From Gemmatimonadota bacterium (GTDB lineage: Bacteria > Gemmatimonadota > Gemmatimonadetes > Longimicrobiales > Gaopeijiaceae), in the NCBI GenBank assembly GCA_007121555.1, contig SKKH01000100.1, forward strand, positions 1-64,000: DNA of 64,000 nt, in the 5' to 3' direction. This document shows, piece after piece, positions 27,486 to 36,180 of this stretch. The number at the start of each line of letters is the position of its first letter. Positions within the stretch are counted from its first letter, which is position 1. Both the position numbers and the translations under genes were made by a program. The notes under the pieces are model-generated. The model ran no database searches. It worked only from the letters and a program-made list of their open reading frames with translations, and was not told where the DNA came from.

Positions 27486-30400
27486 CTAACCCCGCGGGAG
27501 CCGGTCCTGAAGCAGGGGCTCGGCGGACTTCACCCTCGGGTCGGAGTGGAAGCGGCTGCGCCACACGCCCCCCGTCAGGGCATTGGCCAGCGCCACCATG
27601 CCCATGCCGATGTGGTGCGCCATGTAGGTCCGCACCAGGCCATGGGACCCATCCCCATCGCGACGGGTGAAGTCCAGGGCGTCGCGGAAGCCGTAGGGGC
27701 CCAGCGCGTTCAGGTCCTCCAGTTCCGCCAGGTTCTCCATGGAGGTGTCGGGATCCACGGCCAGCGCCAATAGCGATGCGTAGGGGGCGATGACCAGATC
27801 CTGGCCCATGCCCCGTTTCAGGGCCAGGTCGGGCACCCCGAAGGCCCGGTACTGGTACGTGAGCTCCCGGTCCCGGAGGTTGTAGGCACTTTCGCTCATT
27901 CCCCACGGCACCCCGCGGTCCTTCCCGTAGGAGATCTGTCGCTGCACCGCGGTCTCCTCCCCCCGACGAAGCACGGTGTCGGGGTAGGAGTGCATGAGGA
28001 GGCTCGGCAGGAGATACTCGAGGATGCCTCCGCTCCAGGACACCAGGGCACCCTTCCCTCCTCCGGTGCGGGTCAGAGTGCGTCCCAGGCGGAACCAGTG
28101 TTCGACGGGAGCGTCGTTCAGCGAAGCGGCTACGAATGAGGCCAGTCTCGCCTCTGAGGCCAGCAGATCGCAGGAGGAGGGATCGAGGCTGAACTCGTCC
28201 TGGTTCCAACCTGTGGAGAAGCGCTTCCGGTCGAGGTCGAAGAGGAAGGTGAAGTCGGTCTCCACTATGATGGCCTCGGCCCTGGCCGCCAGGGCCTCCA
28301 GACGTCGGACCCGCGCCGCTGCCTTCGGGCAGGTGGCTGCCGCCACGCGGAGTGGCACCCCGTCCTTTCGTTTTCTCCTCGCTTCTTCCTCTTCGCCCGC
28401 ATCGTCCCACCCAGGGGAGGTCCCCCTCGTGGCGACTCGAGTCCGATCCAGGCTTCGCCGGAGCCAGGGCTCGACCTCGCTCTGAAGCCCCTCGCCCACA
28501 TCGGACTGATTCAGCAGGCGAAGGGCCTCCTCGAGACAAGGGGCCACTCCGATCCGGGCGGCGGGCGTGAGGCCGTCCTCCACCGCCTTGGAGAGTGTGG
28601 TGAGGGCCTCGTCCAGGAGGGCCTCGACCTCGCGTCCCGCATTCCGCTCTCCCTTCGAGCCGGCCTCCAGGTGCAGTTGGACCCGTCCCTGCGCCAACTC
28701 CACCTCCGCCATGGTGGCCTCCCACTCCAATGGCGAGCGCTCCGGCTCATCGACCAGCGTGAGCAGCCCTTGCCGCAGCGCCATCAGGTGCCCGACCAGG
28801 TTCCCGCTGTCCACGGTGGAGACGTAGGCAGGCTCCAGCACGCGCAGGGACGTCAGATCGTACCAGTTGTAGAAGTGGCCTCGGTACCGGGAAAGTCGGT
28901 CCAGCGTTTCAAAGGCTCGCTCCAGGCGCTCCAGCATGGGATCCAACGCCAGGAGGCCCAGGTCCCGGGCACTCATGGTGGAGAGGAGTTGCAGGCCGAT
29001 GTTCGTGGGAGAGGTGCGGTGCGCCACCACGGGGTGCGGATCCTCCTGGAATTGGGCCGGCGCCAGCCAGTGCGTCTCCTCGCAGGCGAAGCGCTCGAAG
29101 TAGTTCCAGTGGAGGATCGCGTACTGCATTGCCTGCGCTCGCCGACCTCGCGGAAGCCGCCGATCCGGACCCACGGGCTGGACCCCCACCTGGTGTGCCA
29201 CCACCGGGGCCGCGATCCAGAGGATGAGGATGGGGGCCGCGGAGAGCAGTGCCACGATCCGCTCCGAGCTTCCTTCCACCACCGCCAGGCCCACGAGCAG
29301 GATCATGACCCCGGCGGCCAGGGCGATGGCAGGAAGCATCGGCCGGATGATGGATGGCAGGTCGTCGGCGGAGTTGCGCTCCGACCGGGAGAAGGATGTC
29401 CACTCCAGGAGATTTCGCCGGGAGATCCCGAGCCGCCAGAGTGTGCGGAGGACGGCATCGGCGGAAACCCAGGCCTGGTGGGGCAGGAAGGCCACGGTGA
29501 GCACGAGCTGCCTGCATCCCGCCCAGATGTCTCGGGCCAGGGCCGCGTAATGGGCTCGCTTGGCCCCCTTCGGCGGTGGACGAATGAACTCGGGAAGAAG
29601 CCCGAAGATCCAGGGAGCGACCAGCACCCCGAGCCCGAGGAGCGTCCAGAGGGCCGCGGACCCCGGGAGCACGGTCCAGCCTGCCACGAGAAAGACGACC
29701 AGAGCGATCTCCACCAGGCTCCGGCGGAGATTGTCGACCATCTTCCATCGTGAGATGCGAGTCAGGGAAGTCTTTTCCACGCCCTCCGCTCCCGGTGCCC
29801 GGGGGGCCAGGTGCGGAAGGAGCTGCCAGTCCCCGCGAATCCAGCGGTGTTTCCTCCGGGTGAAGCTCAGGTACTCGCCAGGGTAGGCGTCGTAGATCGT
29901 CACTCCGGTAAGGAGTCCGACACGGGCGTGATTCCCTTCGATCAGATCGTGGGAGAGGAGTGTGTTCTCGCGGAAGCGTCTCTCGGTGGCCGCGCGGAAG
30001 GCGTCCACATCGTAGATCCCCTTCCCTGTGAAGCTCCCCTCACCATAGAGGCCCCGGTAGAGGTCGGAGACCGCGGTGGTATAGGGGTCCACACCTGGAT
30101 CCGTCGTCCGCACCATCGCAAACGTCGAGCGGAGGGCACTGGGCAGGGTGATTTCCACGCGGGGCTGGAGCGCGCCATAGCCTCGGACCACTCTCCCCGC
30201 CTCGGGGTCGTAGACGGGTCGGTTGAGGGGATGGGACAGGGCTCCTATGAATTGCGCCGCAGCTTCCCTGGGCAGAGCGGTGTCGGCGTCGAGTGTGATG
30301 ACGTAACGGACCTCCTCCAGGAGCTGGGCGTCCCCCAGCGTCAGAGTGAAATCGGCCGTCTCGCCTCGGAGGAAGCGGTTGAACTCGAGTAGTGCACCCC

Positions 30401-31997
30401 GCCTCCGCTCCCAGCCCATCCACACCGATTCTGAAGTATTCCACCGTCGGGGACGGTGGAGGAGGAAGAAGGGGCCGGTGTCGCCATCGCCATGGAGGGT
30501 GTTGAGGTGCTCGATCCCCTCCCGGGCGGCATCCAGGATAGAGGCGTCCTCGGGCATGTGCTCCGAGGGGGCGTCCACGAAGTCGGAGAGGATCCCGAAG
30601 TGGAGGGCTGGATCCCGGTTCGTCAGGAACTGGATCTCCAGGTGTTCCAGGGCCTGGCGGACACCGTCAGGGCTTTCCAGGAGGGCAGGGACCACCACTG
30701 CGGTCCTGAATTCCGTGGGAATTCCATCCTCGCCTGGAAATTCCAGAGAGGGAAGGGGGCGAGCCGGAAGGAAGTGGGGGGCGAGTTGGCCCATCGTGCG
30801 GACGGCGATGTCGCTGGCTGGGATCAGCGCCAGGAGGAAGATCAGGATGCCCCACTCCCCCGAGCCCGACAACCAGGGAATGAGTGCCAGCGCGAGGGCG
30901 GTTCCCCCCACCAGGCCGCTGCCCAGCGCGATGTCGGGATGCCGCAGGACCCAGCGGTGGACTCGTTCCAGAAACGCAGGTCGATACCCGAACTCGGCCT
31001 CCAGCCGACTCCGGCCGTCGTCGATGAGCCAGAATCCCACGTGGCCCTGTCGCGACGGCTTCCCCTCTTCGAGGGCCTCCCGGGCCAGCTCCACCGCACG
31101 ACCCGCCACCTCCGGTTCAGGGGTGCGGGTCCGCCTGGCGATCCGGTCCACCACCTGCCGGTACCGGTCCCGGGTCTCGAAGGTCATCTCGACATGGGTT
31201 CCCGAGGGATCCAGGCGGAGTTCGGACTCCGTCCGGCTCTGTCCCTCCACGAAGCTCTCCCAGTCGAGTCGGCCCACCTTCCGGAGGCTGATGATGCTGT
31301 TGGCCATGATGACGGTGGTACGCTCCATCTGCTCGGGACCCAGAGCCTCTCCCGCCTCTGCGCCGACCCCTTCGTCCAGTCGGGACACCGTACGAAGGGC
31401 CATCCGCCGGACGCTCTCCAGGAGCGCGAGTCGGAGCATGGCCGGCAGGGCCCATAGCTCTCCAATCCGCAGAGCGGCCTGTTCCTGGAAAGCTGCGATG
31501 AAGAGTTCCAGGGTCTCCGGGTCCACCCGTCCCTCGGTGTGGGAGACGAGCACGACGCAGAGCTCATAGACCCGGGGGTATCCCGTCAGATCTCCACTTC
31601 GCGTCTCTGGGAGCTCGTCAAAGAGGCGGAGTGGAAGACTTTCGGACGCCTCCCTGAGGTGCTCTCGCAGGATCTCCATGTTGTCCAGGAGCCATGCACC
31701 GGCGGGCCCGACATCGGCCTGCCGACCCACAGCCTCCGAGACCCGGGAATGGGCCTTCCAGAGGATGTCAGCGGTGCTCCGAAGACGCCGCAGGAGTCGA
31801 GCCCCCGGTGGGAACATTCGTCGGGCCGGGAGATCCCACTCCTGCTCCTGCCCCAGCGTCCGAGCTCGATCCACCAGGTGTTCGAGGCCCAGGAGCTCTC
31901 CGCGAACCGGTCCCCCAGGGAGGTCCTCCGAGTCGGGAAGAAGGCCTGGGATGCGGACCGTGATCGAACTGAAGAAGCGGTGGAGGAGTCGGCGCAT
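27486..31997 (-). CDS. NdvB paralog retaining GT84 and glucoamylase-like region, lacking the GH94 half; 68-codon internal deletion relative to copy 1
   Basis: MRRLLHRFFSSITVRIPGLLPDSEDLPGGPVRGELLGLEHLVDRARTLGQEQEWDLP... collinear with 13661-22576 copy; ends DPRVKSAEPLLQDRLPRG* where copy 1 continues DPRVKAAELLLQERLPRAQAFQETQRAEPED... Confidence 0.9.
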   Translation of the reverse strand: MRRLLHRFFSSITVRIPGLLPDSEDLPGGPVRGELLGLEHLVDRARTLGQEQEWDLPARRMFPPGARLLRRLRSTADILWKAHSRVSEAVGRQADVGPAGAWLLDNMEILREHLREASESLPLRLFDELPETRSGDLTGYPRVYELCVVLVSHTEGRVDPETLELFIAAFQEQAALRIGELWALPAMLRLALLESVRRMALRTVSRLDEGVGAEAGEALGPEQMERTTVIMANSIISLRKVGRLDWESFVEGQSRTESELRLDPSGTHVEMTFETRDRYRQVVDRIARRTRTPEPEVAGRAVELAREALEEGKPSRQGHVGFWLIDDGRSRLEAEFGYRPAFLERVHRWVLRHPDIALGSGLVGGTALALALIPWLSGSGEWGILIFLLALIPASDIAVRTMGQLAPHFLPARPLPSLEFPGEDGIPTEFRTAVVVPALLESPDGVRQALEHLEIQFLTNRDPALHFGILSDFVDAPSEHMPEDASILDAAREGIEHLNTLHGDGDTGPFFLLHRPRRWNTSESVWMGWERRRGALLEFNRFLRGETADFTLTLGDAQLLEEVRYVITLDADTALPREAAAQFIGALSHPLNRPVYDPEAGRVVRGYGALQPRVEITLPSALRSTFAMVRTTDPGVDPYTTAVSDLYRGLYGEGSFTGKGIYDVDAFRAATERRFRENTLLSHDLIEGNHARVGLLTGVTIYDAYPGEYLSFTRRKHRWIRGDWQLLPHLAPRAPGAEGVEKTSLTRISRWKMVDNLRRSLVEIALVVFLVAGWTVLPGSAALWTLLGLGVLVAPWIFGLLPEFIRPPPKGAKRAHYAALARDIWAGCRQLVLTVAFLPHQAWVSADAVLRTLWRLGISRRNLLEWTSFSRSERNSADDLPSIIRPMLPAIALAAGVMILLVGLAVVEGSSERIVALLSAAPILILWIAAPVVAHQVGVQPVGPDRRLPRGRRAQAMQYAILHWNYFERFACEETHWLAPAQFQEDPHPVVAHRTSPTNIGLQLLSTMSARDLGLLALDPMLERLERAFETLDRLSRYRGHFYNWYDLTSLRVLEPAYVSTVDSGNLVGHLMALRQGLLTLVDEPERSPLEWEATMAEVELAQGRVQLHLEAGSKGERNAGREVEALLDEALTTLSKAVEDGLTPAARIGVAPCLEEALRLLNQSDVGEGLQSEVEPWLRRSLDRTRVATRGTSPGWDDAGEEEEARRKRKDGVPLRVAAATCPKAAARVRRLEALAARAEAIIVETDFTFLFDLDRKRFSTGWNQDEFSLDPSSCDLLASEARLASFVAASLNDAPVEHWFRLGRTLTRTGGGKGALVSWSGGILEYLLPSLLMHSYPDTVLRRGEETAVQRQISYGKDRGVPWGMSESAYNLRDRELTYQYRAFGVPDLALKRGMGQDLVIAPYASLLALAVDPDTSMENLAELEDLNALGPYGFRDALDFTRRDGDGSHGLVRTYMAHHIGMGMVALANALTGGVWRSRFHSDPRVKSAEPLLQDRLPRG

Positions 31998-32358
31998 GGA
32001 GACCGGGTGTGGGAGGGCCGGAGGCTGCGGTCACGGATCGAGACCGGGGCTGGGGCCGGAGTCGAGGCCTGGGTCGGGCGCGGGGTTGGAGGTTGAATGC
32101 CAGCCTTCGCCGGGAGCCCGAACGGACCGACGGTCCGTCGTCTGGAATCCTGAACCGGAGCGAAGGGTCGGTGGTACTCGATCCCGAATCGACGTCTGTG
32201 GCCGATTCACCTCCCGCCCCATGCACCCCCGCTGTCCGACCGGGGGTGTCCACCATTCAATTTCCGGCCCTTCATGTCAATGTCTCCCGACACGGGGTTG
32301 CGCCTCGGACGCCGTTCCTGAGTCCGTTCCCCTGCCCGGGAGCGCCGTCTGGAACCGC

Positions 32359-33702
32359 TCAGGTCCGGAGGAGTTCCCGAGAAGCGGACGCCGTCCCTCC
32401 GCAGCACCCCGCCTCCGGCAGGTCCGAGGAGCAGACCCCGGTTTCGGGAAGGGTGAGTCGGACCTCCCGGGCCGACGCCATGTCTCCTGTGAGGCCCGCC
32501 ACCACGGAGCGGACCTGCTCGTAGCCCGTGAGCATGAGAAAGGTGGGCGCTCGACCGTAACTCTTCATCCCCACGACATACGCGTCTGGCTCGGGGTGCT
32601 TCAGCTCCTCATAGCCGTGGGGGCGGACGGTCCCGCAGCTGTGCAGGTTCGGATCGATCATGGGGGCCAAGCGAACGGGAGCCTCCAGCGAGGGGTCGAG
32701 CTCGATGCGCAGCTCCCGAAGGAGAGAGAGGTCGGGCCTGAAGCCGGTGGTGGCCACAATCCGGTCCACCGATCGGATGAGCCGATCTCCTTCTCCCTGG
32801 ATCTCTAGCCGTCCGTCTCCGTCGGTGTGCACGGACTGGGTCCGGAAGCTCGTTACGAACGCCACCTGACCTGAGTCGACGAGGCCCTTGAGCCGGGCCC
32901 CCAGCTTTCCCCTTGCGGGAAGGGCATCCCGCGTGCCTCCACCGAACATGAGCCCGGGCTCGTCGCGCCGGACGGCCCACAGGACCTCGGTCGTCGGCTC
33001 AGCCTCGCGAAGCCGAACCAGGTCCAGAATCACGTTGAAGGCGGAATGCCCACTGCCGATCACGAGAATCCGACGTCCGGCATACTCCTCGCGGTCCCGG
33101 GCGAGGACATCGGGGATCCCGTAGTCGATCCGGTCGTCGTGCTCCTGTTCGCCGGGCACGGGGAGTCCGCCGGCGCCGATGGGGTTGGGGGTCGTCCAGG
33201 TTCCCGAGGCGTCGATCACCGCCCGGACCAGGCACCGTTCTGTGATTCCGTCCGCCCCGCGGGTGATCACCTGGAAGGGGGTGTCGCTCCGACCCGAGTT
33301 CTTCACCTTGTCCATTCCCTGCCGGGAGACGCCCACGACGGTGCGTCGAAACCGGATGTGGGGTCGGAGGGCGGGGTGGTCGCCGAGGGGCTCGAGAAGC
33401 ACTTCCACCAACTCCCTTCCAGTGGGCAGGTGCTCCGGATCGGGTCGTGCCCATCCCTGTCTCTGCAGGAGGCCTGCGGCCACCGGATCGATCAGATACT
33501 TCCAGGGAGAGAAGAGTCGGACGTGGCTCCACTCCCGGACGCTGGTCCCCACCGTGGGACCCGCCTCGAAGAGGAGCGGAGTCTCTCCGGCTTCCAGCAG
33601 GTGGGCTGCGGCGACGAGGCCGATGGGCCCGGCCCCGATCACCGCCACCGGGAGGGAGGAGGTGGAAGCGGGAGGTCTCGGGCGATGGGAGTTCGTGGAC
33701 AT
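32359..33702 (-). CDS. FAD/NAD(P)-dependent oxidoreductase (flavoprotein) with Cys-rich C-terminus
   Basis: LPVAVIGAGPIGLVAAAHLLEAGETPLLFEAGPTVG...SPWKYLIDPVA...GRRILVIGSGHSAFNVILDLV...; C-term GVCSSDLPEAGCCGG. Confidence 0.85.
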   Translation of the reverse strand: MSTNSHRPRPPASTSSLPVAVIGAGPIGLVAAAHLLEAGETPLLFEAGPTVGTSVREWSHVRLFSPWKYLIDPVAAGLLQRQGWARPDPEHLPTGRELVEVLLEPLGDHPALRPHIRFRRTVVGVSRQGMDKVKNSGRSDTPFQVITRGADGITERCLVRAVIDASGTWTTPNPIGAGGLPVPGEQEHDDRIDYGIPDVLARDREEYAGRRILVIGSGHSAFNVILDLVRLREAEPTTEVLWAVRRDEPGLMFGGGTRDALPARGKLGARLKGLVDSGQVAFVTSFRTQSVHTDGDGRLEIQGEGDRLIRSVDRIVATTGFRPDLSLLRELRIELDPSLEAPVRLAPMIDPNLHSCGTVRPHGYEELKHPEPDAYVVGMKSYGRAPTFLMLTGYEQVRSVVAGLTGDMASAREVRLTLPETGVCSSDLPEAGCCGGTASASRELLRT

Positions 33703-33738
33703 GGTCGCGTAGTGAGTCGTCGGAGGAATGGTTCGGGG

Positions 33739-34259
33739 TCAGCCGATCGTGCAGCAGGTGCCGCCAGTCGTCTCGATACCGGCCGCCTGTGTGTGGGCCA
33801 ACTCGCCGATGAGACGGGCCATGGCCTGTCTCACCTCGGGAGGAAAGTCGGAGAGCAGTCGAGCCTCCCGGGCGAGGATATCCGCTTCGATGGTGTCCAC
33901 CAGCGCCTCTCCGGCCGGGGTGACCTCCAGGCGCAGGGCCCGGCCGTCGTCCGGGTCCTGCGTCCGACGCACGTAGCCCTTCCTCTCGAGCGCGGAGACC
34001 ACCCGGCTGGTCGTACTCTTGTCGAGGTAGAGGGTCGCCGCCAAGGTCGTCTGGCTCATGGGGCCCACGTCCACCAACTGCTCCAGCGCGTAGCACTGGG
34101 TCACGGAGACGTCGTGGCAGCAGATCCGGTCGCGGTCCCGGAACTGGTACACCCGGAGGAGTTGCCGGAGGGCATCGTGGACGGCGGCAGTGTCGTCCCG
34201 GAGCGCCGGGTCCTGCTCGAGGACCGGGTCGTGCCAGGCGGAGGTCTGGTTCTTCATGA
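33739..34259 (-). CDS. MarR-family regulator with paired cysteines
   Basis: RDRICCHDVSVTQCYALEQLVDVGPMSQTTLAATLYLDKSTTSRVVSALERKGYVRRTQDPDDGRALRLEVTPAGEALV...GGTCCTIG. Confidence 0.85.
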
Positions 34260-34551
34260 GCACCCCACCAGAAAACGGTTGAAGAAGCACAGGGACCACC
34301 GGGACGGGATCTCCCGGTCACGGGCATGGCGAGTCGCTGCCCCGGCGTAATAGATGCACGTGACAACTATATGGCCGCCGGCTCAGGTCGTCAATCCCGG
34401 AGATCACCCTTCCAGGGGCGCGTCAGGACCTCCCCTCCTATATTGTCCCATGAGTCGGAACGGGGGCTTGATCCCATGGACAGGACGCGCCCTGTCCGCT
34501 CCTGCATCGCCCATCCTATCGCTCGGAGGTCCTCGGTGAGCTTCTCCTCGA

Positions 34552-35489
34552 TGTCCCGCAGGGACGCTGTTCGTCTGGGAACCCTGGCCACCGCTGGCCT
34601 GGCCCTCCGCCCCCTTCTCCCGTGGATCGGGCAGGACCGACCCCGACTCGACCCCATCACCAAACCCATCCCTTCGACAGGGGAGAGGATTCCGGTGATC
34701 GGACTGGGTACGAACCAGTACAGTGTCGACACGTCGGCGGAGATGGCTCAGCTCCAGGAGGTCCTGGAGACCATGGCGGAGCTGGGGGGCTCGGTGATCG
34801 ATACGGCCCGGGTCTATGGGCGCGCGGAAGAGGTGATCGGCGAGTTGCTGAACCGGATGGGCAACAGGGAGCAGTATTTCATTGCCACCAAGACGCCCAT
34901 CCGTGGCGAACTGCGCTCTCCCGACGAAGAACTCCAGACCTCCTTCGACCAGCTCGGGATCGAGGTGCTCGACCTCATGCTCATCCACAACCTCCACGGG
35001 ACCAACGAGCTCATGCCCGGCTTCATCCGGTGGAAGGAGGACGGGCGGATCCGGTACATCGGGATGAGCACCTCGGTGGAGTCCCAGTACGCGGCCCAGA
35101 TGGAGGGGATGAGGCGGTATCCGCTGGACTTCATCCAGGTGGACTACTCCATCGCGAATCGGGGGGCTGCCGACGAGATCCTCCCCCTGGCCGAGGATCT
35201 GGGGATCGCGGTGCTCGTGAACGTGCCCTTCGGTGGGCGGGGCGAGGGGGCCGCCGCCACCTTCGGTCGAGTGGCCGACCAGGAGCTCCCGGGCTGGGCT
35301 GCGGAGATCGACGCGGAGAGCTGGGCCCAGGTCTTCCTCAAGTACGTGGTCTCCCACCCGGCCGTCACCGCGGCCATCCCCGGCACGACCCAGGCGCGCC
35401 ACATGATCGACAACCAGGGGGCCGGCCGGGGTCGCCTCCCCGACGCGGCCCTGCGTCGGGAGATTGAGCGGTTCTGGGACGCTCTCTGA
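34552..35489 (+). CDS. aldo/keto reductase with Tat-type signal
   Basis: MSRRDAVRLGTLATAGLALRP...RIPVIGLGTNQYSVD...GGSVIDTARVYGRAEEVIGELL...QYFIATKTPIRG...DLMLIHNLHG...IRYIGMSTS...AIPGTTQARHMIDNQGA. Confidence 0.88.
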
Positions 35490-35514
35490 CTCACCACAGC
35501 CTTCGATCGGATGG

Positions 35515-36180
35515 CTAGACGAAGAGCGTCAGGGCCCCGGTGAGGATCAGCGCCACGGCCCAGATTCGATCCAGGTCGATCCAGAGGGGCCGGAGAAGCC
35601 GGAGTCCCAGCCAGTGTACTACCAGGACTGCAATGGCTCCGGTGACGACCATGTAGCTGACGGTGTGGATCAGCACGGTCATTCCGGCCTGCATCAGCTC
35701 CGTATTCACGCTCGAAGCCACGGCCACATGAGCGTGTGGGGAGTGGGGACGTCCTTGCGCCGTCCCCATCGATGCCCCGGCCATGAAGAGGGGGAGAACC
35801 ATGAGACCCGCTCCGTGAGCCGACGCCATCAGGAACGACCAGATGGTCAGGTCGCGGGACCCTACCCGCATGCCTCCCCACCTCGGGTGGCCTCCGCGGA
35901 AGAGTCTCACGAGCCCATATCCCACCAGGAATGCGCCGATCCCGAACTTGAGCATTCTCGACGGGACGGCCAGTCCGAGTCCCAGAACGAGCAGGACAAC
36001 GAGGCCCACCGCCAGGGCGTGACCCAGGGCGAGAGGGGCCAGGGCCCCCCACGCTGCTGAACTGCGGCCCTCCTGCATTCCGAGGGCCGCAGCGAAGAGC
36101 CATCCCATCCCGGGATTGAGGCCGTGGAGCGCACCGAGAAGCGCCAGCCCCACCCACGGCCATAGTTCGGGGCCGCTCAT
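35515..36180 (-). CDS. integral membrane protein (unknown function), overlaps SBP56 stop by ATGA
   Basis: MSGPELWPWVGLALLGALHGLNPGMGWLFAAALGMQEGRS...GHALAVGLVVLLVLGLGLAVPSRMLKFGIGAFLVGYGLVRL...; several TM segments. Confidence 0.75.
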   Translation of the reverse strand: MSGPELWPWVGLALLGALHGLNPGMGWLFAAALGMQEGRSSAAWGALAPLALGHALAVGLVVLLVLGLGLAVPSRMLKFGIGAFLVGYGLVRLFRGGHPRWGGMRVGSRDLTIWSFLMASAHGAGLMVLPLFMAGASMGTAQGRPHSPHAHVAVASSVNTELMQAGMTVLIHTVSYMVVTGAIAVLVVHWLGLRLLRPLWIDLDRIWAVALILTGALTLFV

